A DNA stretch of 64,000 nucleotides from Oasisia sp. SBJ-2009 (GCA_964017155.1 OZ024861.1:16553783-16617782), one strand, 5' to 3'. Counted from the first letter of the stretch, positions 1-10,867 are shown. Numbers and translations: made by a program. Notes: generated by a model not told the origin, from the sequence alone.

Positions 1-12
1 ATATATAAGTAT

Positions 13-420
13 GCGCCAATTTAATGACATTTAGTTTTATTTATTTACACCTGATATAAACAACACCACAGATACATCAGTACATTTTCACACCAAGCAT
101 GCCGGCCCCAACGGTATTGGTCCTCAATACCTACATGACCTATTCCGCCTGAGTATACCAGCTACATTACAAACATTGGCTTAATCCGCCAGATCGCCAA
201 TCACAGTATTACATCACATAGGATCATTGTATGCGTCAAGTCACATACACCCTCCTATGCAAAGCAACAATGCGAGATTAATATAGATTGAAATGGGCCA
301 ATTTAATTACATTTAGTTTTATTTATTTGTACATCAGGACAATGTCACAGCAAGCATACCGGCCCCAACGGTATTGATACTCAATATCTACACGACTTAG
401 ACGTATTAACAACCACCAAC
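13..420. repeat. Imperfect direct repeat pair at the left edge
   Basis: Two similar stretches (about 13-150 and 295-420) share the words CCAATTTAAT, ACATTTAGTTTTATTTATTT and CCGGCCCCAACGGTATTG in the same order, with diverged sequence between. This looks like an old duplicated or transposon-derived segment. No coding frame is supported. The family is not recognised. Confidence 0.6.
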
Positions 421-1423
421 ACTAACTATACCAATATATACTTTATTTATAATTGAAACCATATCGGTGGGGCCACCAGGTCAGCCCACATGTGACCGAC
501 ACCACATTAAAAAGGTGAGGTTGGGCAACTATACAAGTGTGGTGAAAGAAATGCATACCGAGAATAGTGTTCAAAAGCAAACCTAGAACTGTGCTATCCT
601 AAGAATGGTCTTGTTGATATGGACTAATATTGGGTTCCAGAACAACGTCAGCTTGGTTGCCCAAACGGCATGTCATCAATTATCTGAGGGTTGTTTTCGT
701 ACACTCGGTGTTTCAGATAACCCCAGCTCTGTGGTGCATAAATCGGGCATATGGGGTGCTCACTCAATGTCACACCTCCAATCGATGAGTCGACCCCCGA
801 ACATCCATTTGTAACATTAGAGTGTCATTGGAAATGGGAGAGGTGGCCCCATCTTGCATCTAATGATTCCCCTGCGTCGGTCCAATGGTGCTCACATTTG
901 ACTAAATACCACTAGGTAGCGCTCAGTGTTCACTATGACAGTCTGTCCGTTTTCATCTTCGGACCAAAATGGACCGAACATGCTGTGTTTTGAAATGGCC
1001 ACACACGCTGTGCATTTCGTTGAATGAAAATACCCTAATTACAACCATGACCAATGCAACCCTCATAGAGGAATGCTTTCATGTTAATGACAATTTCGCG
1101 TGCCGCTTGCACGTGTGCCTGCAACGCCAAGAGGATCATTTCGAACACATTTCAGACAGAACATCAACGTTGGACCATTTGACATATAAACTGGAAATGC
1201 TGTGGAATGATCGTGCGCAGAGAGAAGTTAATGTGCATCAAATAAGTAGTAATTCGTTTAATATATGGATAAGTTATTAGCGGCTTTGTGGGTGGCATTT
1301 TTTGGGTAACCCTGTACCTAATTCTAAGATAAGTGAATTTTAAGTATTTTTCAAGATATGACCGGTGACCATCTTAAATGTATGCAAATTAGCATAATTG
1401 CTCAAAGTTGTCGTTTGGACTTC
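421..1423. other. Non-coding stretch, nothing recognised
   Basis: About 1 kb of mixed-composition DNA. It contains a chance-like + frame at 969-1280 (103 codons) with no motif I recognise and no convincing splice sites. I see no repeat structure, RNA gene or regulatory signal that I can support. Confidence 0.5.
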
Positions 1424-1478
<55 letters not shown>

Positions 1479-1517
1479 ATTATATATGTTTATATAATAT
1501 GTATATATATATATATA

Positions 1518-1571
<54 letters not shown>
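1424..1571. repeat. (TA)n microsatellite
   Basis: Long alternating TA tract with a few ATATGT and TTATAT interruptions. The Ile/Tyr-rich open frames predicted across it are products of the dinucleotide repeat, not genes. Confidence 0.97.
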
Positions 1572-1573
<2 letters not shown>

Positions 1574-1652
1574 CCTAGAGTGTATATATTACACACATAT
1601 TATTTCGCATAGAATGTTATGAGGAACAATATTTGGTCTTGCTTACGAGTAG

Positions 1653-1870
1653 CAGATACGTCTCAGCTACAGCTGCAACAACAACAGCAAGATAAAGCTG
1701 TGATTGAGTTGGAAAAGAAACAACAACAGCTGCAAGCACACCAAGAACAAGCTGTGTCTCAGCTCCAAGAGCACCATCAAGCTCTGTCACAATTGCAGCA
1801 CGAGCACGAACAACAGCAACACATACTTCAAGCTCTGTCACAGCTGCCACAGGAAGCCAAAGGTATGTAG
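1653..1870 (+). CDS. Unrecognised glutamine-rich coiled-coil open frame (possible exon)
   Basis: An open frame rich in Gln, His, Leu and Glu with heptad-like spacing (QLQLQQQQQDKAVIELEKK, then repeated HQEQAVSQLQEH-like units) would form a coiled coil. A possible acceptor ends at 1652 (CGAGTAG) and a good donor-like GTATGT follows CCAAAG at 1863. Read straight on, the frame stops at 1870. It could be a small exon, or the C-terminal coiled coil of a transposon-associated Myb/SANT-like protein. Short CAG/CAA-rich repeats can also give such a frame by chance. It is not similar to the myosin exons further right. Identity is unknown. Confidence 0.3.
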
Positions 1871-2995
1871 TGTCACATTCACAGTAACCTATGACACTAA
1901 TGTCTCACACGGGCCACATTTTCAAAATCTCTTGAATATGAATATCACACAAATCATATTTGAGTATAACACAATAATGGAAATTGTGGAGATCCGTGTG
2001 AAATGTTTATTTATTATGGTTTATTTTAATTATGTTTAGTGTCTTGAATGAAGTGCAGCCATGGAGAAGTTTACATATTTTGTCTAGGTAAAAATAGATT
2101 GCTGAACTTTTGTCAGACTAGTTCGTGTTTATGTAAACAATTGTTTTACACATACACATACGTGAGTTTACCTTGCAGTTGTTGAGTCTTTCGTAAGCGA
2201 GTAGCAAAGTAGGGTTCTATGGGTAGGCAACTGGGTCGGTTCGAAGAAGCTGCAAGGTAGATGTCAAGGTCAAAGGTCAGAGGTCACACAGCGCCTCGGC
2301 AGATAGGTGGCGAACTATGAAATTAGGTCAAAGGGCAAGTTGCGTGAAAACGTTCTCCCAAAATTAATTCGTGTGTCTGATTTTAAACTTAGAGCCCATG
2401 GCGGAGGAGTCATTAACTTCAGGATTAGGTCAAATATCAAGGTTATAATTTGGTCAGGGTCAACATTTGGTCAAGATCATATGTCTAGATTATTTTCGGC
2501 ACGTATGCTACTTACCTCACGTCCAGCACATAGGCAAGCCACTTACATATCATTGCGCATGCGCGGTGTTATATTTTATGTTTAGGTAAGACTGTCATCG
2601 ATTTAGGTTAATGCGCAGTCAGTGTTATAGTTTATAATTGTCGTGATTGTATCATAGATAAACGTAATTGCGCTTGCGTAATGTCATATTGTCTATCTTA
2701 CTGGTAACATGGGGTAAATCTATCAATACCACGTTCGACACCATGTTCGGCACGTAGGCCACTTAAGTCACATCCCCAGGTATGCGACTTATGTACCTCA
2801 TTTGCGTATAGTGTGACTCCTAATTAACCTGTGATCTTGATCCGCTGCCAGGCAAACACACTCAGTAGTTTTGTCTTCATTGGTGCCAGTCATCATCACT
2901 ATTACCAACAAATTGTTGGAGGAAGGGGCAATGACATATTCTCTAAGGAGGCACCCGTTCACACATTATTAAAGAAGCCGTCTTTGGATCGTGAC
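1871..2995. other. Non-coding stretch, nothing recognised
   Basis: About 1.1 kb with short runs such as GGTCAAAGGTCAGAGGTCA near 2268-2286, where three close GGTCA half-sites may be chance. An open frame at 2307-2585 has no recognisable motif. No gene is supported. Confidence 0.5.
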
Positions 2996-3085
2996 GTTAA
3001 CTATCGACTTAACTATCGACCCGTCGATAGTTAACTTAACTAACTATCGACCCGCTAGCACTTAACTATCGACCCGTTAGCACTC
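2996..3085. repeat. Short repeats of TTAACTATCGACCCG with a central palindrome
   Basis: The 15-base word TTAACTATCGACCCG or a slight variant occurs about four times in 90 bases. At its centre CTATCGACCCGTCGATAG reads as a near-perfect inverted repeat. The cluster could fold into a hairpin. Its origin is unknown. Confidence 0.75.
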
Positions 3086-4229
3086 TCTCTCATATATCCA
3101 ATGTTATTGACAAGGTCGTTCTTAACTTCTAGGTTCTTAAGAGACTTGTTATATTTATGTATTTTAGCCTTCTATATTTTGTTTATTTATTATTTCTATT
3201 AGTCTGTTTATATCGCGCTTTGATAATGCAGAATTAGTTTTAGTCATTTGTTTAAGTAATTATATTTGAGTGATATCTACTATGTGTAGTCATAATCAGA
3301 GAATCACGATTTTATATTAAAAAGTTGGGATTGTTGTAACAATATAACCTAGTTTCCATCTCTAGAGTTGTTGGCCTAGCCAGAAATTACCATTAGGATT
3401 CATTCTTAGAAATGTACAGCCAATCCCTGTGGTTACTGGCATATTCGTGTAATTAATAAAACATGTGAAACTTAAATGCATTAAAATAAGACTTAATAAA
3501 AATATGTGTATATTCAAATACTAATCAAATTATACTATTCATACGATGTCACACATGTTTGTAAAATTGATGTCACAAATATTTGTAAGGTTACTAATGT
3601 GACATCTGTTTTATCCAGTTAATATCTTAAATGTTGTCCTAGTACAAACAACGCAATAATATGTGAATTGTAATATTTTTATATAACAGATTCACAGGGA
3701 GACTCGTTTGAGCTGCAGGAGGAGAACGGTGAATCCGTCATGAGCTCAATTTGGATATTCGGCAAATGCACACACACTGGGATGCCTGGACGCCTATCCG
3801 TCAAACTGTTTCTGCCAACGATCCCCAAACAACTAGTAATTGTCGTAACAAATATTGTACTGTGCCACGTGACGATATCGAATTGATCATAATCTCGGCC
3901 AAATCCAAACCACATTAAAATAAATAGATATTTACGAAATATTCTAAATCTGAACCACATACGTCAATAATGTTTGCCAATAAATTGGTATAAAAAGGGC
4001 AAATGTAAATATCGGATGTGGAAAACGTGCCTTGAGAAAACATCTGCAGCATATACTGTGCACGTGTTTTTGTTTGTCAAATCACAATTATATATGCTTT
4101 ATGCTCCTCTTATTATCTCCAACATGCTCTCGTGTCTCTAATGACCCTTTATCATATAAGATTATTACAACCATTTATGTGTGATTATGTGCATGCATTA
4201 TACGTGTATATACATTGTTGTTGATGTTA
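3086..4229. other. Non-coding, AT-rich stretch, nothing recognised
   Basis: A segment at about 3690-3840 is less AT-rich and follows an ATAACAG acceptor-like site. It reads for some 60 codons on the + strand (QGDSFELQEENGESV...), but I recognise no domain and no matching donor. The rest is AT-rich with no supported feature. Confidence 0.45.
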
Positions 4230-6055
4230 TTCTTTACAGGTTTAGCTTTGATGCCAAATATACTTATTGATTTCTGGAATATAATTGTCAGAATGGGTGC
4301 TATTCTAGAGGCCATTTCTTTCATAATTCTGGCAGGAATGGTGTCTGAGCATTGGGTTGTATCTGGTTGTAAATCTTTCAGTAATTTCTCAACGCCTCTC
4401 ACTGTAATTTGGATTGAGGCATTGTGGGGATCGATTTTGGTTGGGGAGCTGGGGGAGGTTGGCCAGGTTTTCATTGGTGAACACAGACCGGAATTGGTTT
4501 GAGAGGATATCTGCATTGGATTAGCTATCTGTATGAAGGATGCCTTGGTGGGGGGATTGCTTTTCAGTTGTGCGTAAGATCTTTTCAGTATTCTGACTGG
4601 ATCTGCTTTTGGGTAGCTTTGCGGAATTTCCTAAATAATGTCCAATCAGTTTCTCCTTGGAAAGTCTTAGCTTTGTTGTACAGCCGTTGCTATTTAACTT
4701 TTTATTTGTTATGTCTTTAGTAATCCATGGGAGTGAGTATCGCTTCGATGAATACTTGAAGGGGATGAGTTGGTTCGTAATTTCCTGGAGGCCATGTTTG
4801 AAGAGATCGCAAAGTAGTTCTGGCGAGTCAGAGAGTGGGACTTGGTTTTGAATTGTGTTTCCTAGGTCCTGGAGTTCTTGATCAATGTGTTTCCATTCTG
4901 CCTTGTGGTATTTGAAAACTTTATAGGGAGGGGGAATACTTCTGGGGAAGTTTATGATAATGTTTAGTAAAGGGATAGTGTCATGGTCACTGAAGCCTGG
5001 TATGGTATGTGTGCTTTCTATGAGGGAGGGGTTGGTAGGGAGGACAAGTTCTAGGATGTTTTGCCTCTAGTAGGTTAATGGTTCCTGCACAGCTTGATGT
5101 AGGTGGAAGTCTTTGGTCATGTCTAGTAAGTTAGTAGATGTTTTGTCGTTGTCTGGGCAGGCTGAGGAGGTCCACTTAATTTTGGGACAGTTAAAATATC
5201 ACCAACTATCCATACATTGTGTTTTCCAAATTTACCAATTCTACTGATGGAGTTCTGTAGATGGTTCAGTCCTGTCTCGTCGGTTGGTGGTCGATAGAAG
5301 CTGCACATGCAAAGATCTGGGTTGTTTTGTGATTTAATTGTTCCCCAAATAAGTTCTCCATCAGTGTCTCGATCCGTTTGCATGGAAGAATTAATGCAGT
5401 TTTTAATAGCCAGGAGTACTACCCCACCTTTGGAGGATCGATCTTTTCTGTACACTGTGATTATCGGGTAAGATTTCTAAAGTTTCCATTTTCTTGTTTA
5501 GCCATGTTTTACATCCAAATGTAATATCAGGCTTTCTATTTTTTAGGCTATGAAAGTTTATAACAATGGCTCTTAAGTTGTTATTTTTGTTCCGACCTTT
5601 GATCTTTTCTCTCAAGGGGGCTCAGGTTTGGTTGTGCAAGTGGATGAGTGGGCTATAAGGCTTCCGTAGCTGGAAACTGAACTAAAGTGGAGGGAGTTTG
5701 AGTCATTGTCAGGGGAGGAGTATATGTATCTGTCACAGTCAGTGTCGTAGGGTGGGTCAAAGAATGTGCTTGGTCGGTTTGGCAGGCCACACCCAGGGCA
5801 GTACCAGGATATATTTTCTATATTGGTTTTGGTGCATTTTGTGTGAAACCATGTGTTACATGAGTCGCAGCATGTGGCTTTTTGGTAGGATGATACAGGT
5901 GTGTTGCATGTACCACAAGGGAATGTGATTGGGCCTGGATTTGTTGGGGTGTCACTTGCCAGTGCCAACAAGAGGATGCCTATATAAAGTCCGGTGAATT
6001 TGCCTGGTCGTGTTGCATAACGAAGTTGTCTGTGGGTGATCAAAAGAAAAGTCAC
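4230..6055 (-). mobile_element. Decayed LINE with PHD-finger leader and endonuclease (CR1-like)
   Basis: Read on the minus strand from 6055 down. First comes a leader with a hydrophobic segment, then a PHD-type zinc finger (CGTC, CCDSC, WFHTKC, CPGC) at about residues 46-95 of the first frame. An APE-type endonuclease follows, in two frames joined by a frameshift near 5410-5450: an NFHSLKN-like start, FYRPPTDE, then WIVGDI in place of the usual GDFN. A spacer ends with SDHD and a basic region. The last part is the start of a reverse transcriptase (CSDTIPARIMKEMA) near 4250-4516. The rest of the RT and the 3' end are missing, which is unusual because LINEs are normally truncated at the 5' end; a later deletion is likely. 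Several frameshifts and stops make it a dead copy. The LINE at 35.2-38.4 kb has the same domain order. Confidence 0.85.
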
Positions 6056-7818
6056 CTACAACATCCTGCGTGCTTGACCCCTTACCTACATGGCTGTTAA
6101 AAGACATGAGTGATAACGTAGTACCATTCCAAAGACAACTCATCAATACTTCCATAGCATCTGGTGTTGTTCCGTGCTGCCTGAAACACGCCAATGACAC
6201 TCATGTGCCTAAGAAAGCCAATATCGATCAGGACAATATGAACAATTATCGACCAATATCAAACTTTCCTTTTGTATCAAAGCTACTCGAAAGATACGTT
6301 GCACGCTGCCTGCTTGATCACATGACTGCTAACAATCTCCTTGAAAGATATCAATCAGCATACAAATCTCACCACTCCACGGAAACTGCGCTTGTTCTTG
6401 TACAGAATGACACCGTTGGGGCACTTGGCCGGCGGGGTGGAGTAATTCTTACTCGAAATGTCGACTGCCTTCGATACAGTTAACCATGTAATACTCCTCA
6501 GCCGTTTAGAACATCAGTACGGGATGGTTGGCTCCGTGCTAGCATGGATACCATCATATCTAACCGATCGATCGCAGTGTGTTTATCTACAAGGTGGTGC
6601 TTCCAGCAAAACCGGCGTCGCTTGTGGCGTACCTCAAGGATCGGCGCTGGGACCTCTGTTGTTCTCTGCGTACACAGCTCCTATTGGTGATATTATTAGG
6701 AGGCACAATCTCGGCTTCCACCTATACGCTGATGATACCCAGCTATACATCAAATTTGATATGACAGAAATTAACGTGAATGACGAAAAACGGTCGCACT
6801 TGTGCTATCATCACGCAACAATCGAGCGAACCACAACATCACCGTGATCAAATTTGGCGACTGCGACATAACGCCAAGTACTACTGGCAGAAACATAGGG
6901 GGTATATTTGACACAGAAATGTCAATGGTCAGCCATGTTAAACATGTCTGCTGTACATCATACTAGCATCTAAGAAACATTGCGTCGATCCGATCATGTC
7001 TCTCCCAGAAAGCCGCCGTCCGCCTTGTATATTATCTTGTTATATCGAGAATTGACTACGCGAACTGTCTCCTGTATGATCTCCCCCAGTGCCTAATATC
7101 TAAGCTACAAATAGTCCAACACGCTGCCGCTAGACAAGTGGTCCGCTGCCACAGATGTGAACATATTACACCAGTTCTCATGAAACTACTCTGGCTCCCG
7201 GTGAAACAATGAGTGCAATACTTAATACTGCTACTGGGGTTTCATGCACAACATCGACTGGCGCCACCGTACATCACCGACCTGTTTGAACAAAGAGCTA
7301 CGAGAGTATTACGCTCAACGACAAACAATGACTTCTACGTGCCGCCATGTCGCAGCCGGTACGGTGATAGAATGTTCTCAGTAGCTGGTCCACGACTATG
7401 GAACTCTCTCCCTGCCGAGATGAAGAAAACTTGTTGCCTCGTGACTTTTAAAAGACAATTGTAAACACACCTATTCCGGGCAGTGTATGAAGTGTAGACA
7501 CTTGTCAGTTTATTTAATTTGTATTTAATTGTTATATATTTATTATCTTTTACATGTTTTACATTAATTTTTTCAAAATGTCATACTCATTATTTTATTA
7601 TCAATATAGCATTTATTTTAATAATTATATTTAACTAACTCATTTATTTTATTATTTATCACTATTACATTGTATACATATTTTAGGTATTTCATTTACC
7701 TTAACAAACTTAATATTATAATTCTACGACGCATGTATACACACTCATGTACAGCGCCTCCGAATGGATATTTCTAGATTGATGGCGCTTTATAAATGTT
7801 CTACTTCTTATTATTAAG
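6056..7818 (+). mobile_element. 5'-truncated LINE (CR1-like): reverse transcriptase and 3' end
   Basis: The frame starts inside the RT (LDPLPTWLLKDMS) and carries NNYRPISNFPFVSKLLERYV, a frameshift near 6460, then AFDTVNHVILLSRLE, GVPQGSALGPLLF and the catalytic HLYADDTQLY box (near 6720-6760). After further damage comes the conserved C-terminal segment (YITDLFEQRATRVLR, RMFSVAGPRLWNSLP) ending at 7464. The 3' UTR ends with CAGCGCCTCCGAATGG, GGCGCTTTATAAATG and a TTCTTATTATT tail, typical of such LINEs. The copy abuts the opposite-strand LINE on its left. Its last ~550 bases are the stretch later copied into every array unit between 13.5 and 29.9 kb, so this is probably the founder insertion. 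Confidence 0.9.
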
Positions 7819-8922
7819 AAAATGCTTTTTAGAATATGATGTCTTTGGTAATTTCCTCAGTGTTGACTGGGACAGTCTAAGTATGATTGCTATACCAAGG
7901 AATACAAGCGGGGCTTGGAAATATGTCATTCTTGTTGTTGATTGTTTATATTGTAAGTGGATTATGTATGTCGTGTTTGAGACTGTTTTGTTTGTGTTGT
8001 GAATGGTTGGTCTATGTCGTAATTTTGGCGTGAGTTTCGGAGGGTAGAAAATCTGGTATTGGTGCTTTGGGATATCTGTTTACAATCACCAGGGTTGTGT
8101 TTGAATTTCTAACATTTTGGAGGCAAGATGATGATATGTTGAGGCAATCGGGTCGTGGGTTTAAGACAGGAAAAAAGGTTATTACTAAGCGCTTCCCTCA
8201 GGCAACCATCTTACCTCGCACGTGCGCACCCCCAAGAAGTGCTGATGTATTCGTTATGCCAGTCAGCACATCATTTGAATATAGCTATGACCATTAGTTT
8301 TAACTTTATGAGATGTGGATTGTGACTACCAGATATGGAGTTCAAGTTGTTTTGTCCCTGGTTTTGCACTGATGAACGTTGGTTGTAGGCGAGTCTGGGG
8401 TGTCCTGATCAGGAGGTCGTGGAGGAGGAGAAGAAACAGAAGTTGGAGGGACAGCACAAGAAGGAGCAGATCGAGAACGCGGAGGGGAAGCGTCAGGCGC
8501 CTGTAGACGAATCACAGTTTACGGATGAGATGTTCGATTTCATCGACACCCACGACAGTGTAAAAGATGGTACTTCCGCCGACTTCGAGGTCAGGCTGTC
8601 GTTCTTTACCTTATTGGTTCAGATTGATGGACGGAGGATATATACCATTAGGACAGTTTTAGTTATACTTTTCATTGACAGGTAACACAATAAGGTATGC
8701 ATTTCTGCCAAAGCGTTAATATTTGCGGGACATGACCCAGATAGTTATGTTTCGCTCATGTGCAGAATATGCCAGTGCGACATAAAGCTGAAATTCAGGA
8801 GCCCAAAATGAATTTCTTTGCAACTAAAACATAACACAGATTTGTGTAATACAGAATGTCGGCAATAATAGACCTGACAGATACCTTGCTATCTTGGTAA
8901 TGTAATACACACACGCACGTAC
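7268..8922 (+). repeat. Founder-like unit of the 1.65-kb exon array
   Basis: This block starts in the RT C-terminal segment of the LINE (word CGTAC at 7268-7272). It runs through the LINE 3' end, intron sequence with a short open frame at 8067-8297, the 201-nt myosin exon at 8389-8589 and the following intron, and ends in CA-rich DNA (word CGTAC at 8918-8922). The order and length of about 1650 bases equal one period of the array at 13.5-29.9 kb, where the end of one unit joins the start of the next at exactly this word. The LINE part is continuous here with a longer LINE, so this locus is the likely source. Confidence 0.85.
8389..8589 (+). CDS. MYO7A: Myosin VII tail exon, copy 1 (201 nt)
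   Basis: This 67-codon exon codes for the stretch of myosin VIIa between the lever-arm/single-helix region and the first MyTH4 domain. The acceptor is GGTTGTAG before 8389 and the donor GTCAGG follows GAG at 8589. Both boundaries are phase 0, so the exon can be skipped, swapped or repeated without shifting the frame. The peptide is charged (VVEEEKKQKLEGQHKKEQIE), then has a conserved end (DESQFTDEMFDFIDTH, closing with DFE) that joins naturally to DLEEGRR in the exon at 30714. It differs from array copies by Ser at residue 2, EGK for DGE, and Phe before DFIDTH. The frame is intact. Whether it is spliced into mRNA is unknown. Confidence 0.72.
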
Positions 8923-9033
8923 GCACGCATGCACGCACGCACATACTCTACACATACACACATATACACGCACACATATACAAACACGCACACATGTATA
9001 CACACACACATACACACATACACACGCACGCAA
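8907..9033. repeat. CA-rich microsatellite after exon copy 1
   Basis: Mixed ACACAC, CGCACG and CATACA runs. The left end holds the CGTAC word at which array units were joined. A very similar tract follows exon copy 13 at 29847. The Cys/Val-rich frames predicted on the opposite strand come from the repeat. Confidence 0.93.
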
Positions 9034-9102
9034 ACACAAGAACATGCATGATGTACTTTATAATAAATAGCCTTGTTGGAAAAAACAGTGAATTGATATA
9101 TA

Positions 9103-9190
9103 TTTCGCCTGCGAGGTCAGGCTGTGGATGAGATGTCTGACTTCATCGACACGCACGACATTCTCGTTCTTTACCTTGTTGGGCCAAATT
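9103..9190 (+). pseudogene. Scrambled fragment of the repeated myosin exon
   Basis: A piece of exon-like sequence (GATGAGATGTCTGACTTCAT, then CGACACGCACGACATT) is fused directly to the intron sequence that normally follows the exon (TTTACCTTGTTGG). The start of the exon and its acceptor are missing. A matching fragment lies at 29998-30095 after copy 13, so this arrangement predates the array. Confidence 0.75.
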
Positions 9191-9898
9191 GATGGACGGA
9201 GACCATGTACCAATGGGGCATCTTAGTTATACAGATTTGATGATTTATAATTCCGTTTTTTGTTGATTTGTTCAGAAAAATAAACTTATAATTGAAAGGT
9301 AACATTATAAGTTGTTATGCATTCCTGCAAAATCAAATATTTTACGGGACATGACTCGAAAAGTTATTTTTGAGCACCTCAACAGAATATGCCAGTGTGA
9401 CATTGTGTTGAAAATCAGCCGCTGATATGTATTTATTTGCACTAAAAACATAAGACTAAGTTATGTCATTGAGAATGTCGGAAATGTTGACCAATAAATG
9501 TAGTCACTCGACAACACTGTTCTTTATCATACCACCCATTAATATCACTGAAACTAGCCTTTATACTTTTCTACTAACCCATTCTATTTTGGCACAGCCT
9601 CTCATGTGTATTGTAAGTATAAACAGCCTGGAAGCATTCAAAAATATCATCGAATAATTTAGCAATACATGATTTTACACAGCAAACAGTTAGAGATAAT
9701 ATTACATTTTGTTTATATATGTACAGGTTAGTTGTGTTTATAAATTACTTCATGTACATGCAAGTACAGTTCATGTTCGTCTGTGCATCACTACCTGTAC
9801 CGTCAACAAGTTGACGCTACATGGTGTATTGGAAGGACATATTTGAAAAGGTTTTGATATGGCACTAAAATGGACACACATCACATTATATTTAATAG

Positions 9899-10495
9899 TG
9901 TCCTCGCGAACGTACATACGGCGGGCGATCAAAAACACACTTCTACCCCTTAAGATATCTGCTGGGCCCAGTTTCATGAAGCCGTATAATGTTACGCACA
10001 ATTATGCGGTCTACTGGTCGCAGCTAACAGCGAACAGTCAATGCAGCTTACAGGCGGTTTCATGAGACCAATTTAGAATTCGCGCCACTAAATCGCCGTA
10101 GCATTGACCTAGTTAGGTTGCGGTGGGGAATCCCTGTATTTGTGATGTGTATGAACAACCTTTTTCTTTCTAGCTGCCTCCTGTGCCGTTCGCATAGCCA
10201 ATGGGAAGCTATGATGAATGTAAAGGATATACAGTGTAAACATAAAAAATTGTGTTGACAGTGGGCGTGTCGGGAGCATACCGTACATATTTCCATTTCG
10301 GGAGCATACCGTAAATATTTCAACTAACGTAAAGTTACGCTTACTAAATACATGGTGCAGCTAAGTGCAACTATGGAACAGACTCATGAAACGCAACAAG
10401 CACAACTTTGCGACGTTTTAGGTTTTCGACGGGTTATCGCCCGCTACGACGTCGTAAGTTCGCTCCATGAAACTGGGCCCAGAGCGATTAACTAG
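9899..10495 (+). pseudogene. Dead copy of the downstream myosin exon, split by an insertion
   Basis: ACGTACATACGGCGGGCGAT followed by CAAAAACACACTTCTACCCC matches the 3' half of the functional exon at 30714-30926 (peptide TYIRRAIK, then LLPL). The match resumes at 10483 with AGCGATTAACTAG, corresponding to the exon end. Between the two halves sits the 521-base inverted-repeat element listed separately. The 5' half is gone and the copy cannot be spliced normally. Confidence 0.75.
9962..10482. mobile_element. Small inverted-repeat transposable element (MITE-like)
   Basis: A 521-base element bounded by CTGGGCCCAGTTTCATGAAG at 9962 and its near-perfect inverse ending CTGGGCCCAG at 10482; about 19-20 bases match, with one mismatch. 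It has no transposase frame. Its insertion point is revealed by the interrupted exon copy around it. I cannot fix the target-site duplication. Family unknown. Confidence 0.8.
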
Positions 10496-10669
10496 TGAAA
10501 ATTTCGCATTTTAGGTCTGTGCAGATTTATTCATTATGTCAGACATTACAATGTTTGAATACAATACGTGTAGCTATGAACACTGTTTTTGTTTTATAAA
10601 ATGTGGGTTGTGACTACCAGATATGGAATGCTTCGTTCCTGTTTTTACACTGATGTGCTGTGGTTGTAG

Positions 10670-10867
10670 GCGTGGATGGCCCTCTTTGACATGGAGGTCG
10701 TGGAGGATGAAACCTTGCAGAACTTGGAGCAAAACAAGAAGGAACGGATCGAAGTCACAGAGCAGAAGCGTCAGGCGCCCGTTGATGAATCACAGGTTGT
10801 GCATGATATGTCTGACTTCATCGACACGCACGACATTGTAGAAGATGGTGCTTCCGCCGCCTTCGAG
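10670..10867 (+). CDS. MYO7A: Myosin VII tail exon, copy 2 (198 nt, diverged)
   Basis: The same exon as copy 1 but much more diverged and one codon shorter (66 codons). Acceptor is GGTTGTAG before 10670; donor is GTCAGG after GAG at 10867; phase 0 at both ends. The first part is unlike the other copies (AWMALFDMEVVEDETLQNLE), followed by NKKERIEV, while the second half (APVDESQ, DMSDFIDTHDIVEDGASAAF) matches the array. The frame stays open despite this divergence and one net codon of indel, which argues for selection on it for at least part of its history. It does not carry the LINE-containing flank of the array units. Confidence 0.7.

Noticed and set aside
1358..1622. Ile/Tyr-rich open frames across the TA tract
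   Set aside because: They are translations of a dinucleotide repeat with no independent support.
2262..2290. Nuclear-receptor type element from repeated GGTCA words
   Set aside because: Three close half-sites in a repeat-rich region with no nearby promoter; chance cannot be excluded.
3679..3960. Possible exon or 93-codon minus-strand gene
   Set aside because: An acceptor-like site exists on the + strand, but neither strand gives a recognisable domain or a matching donor.
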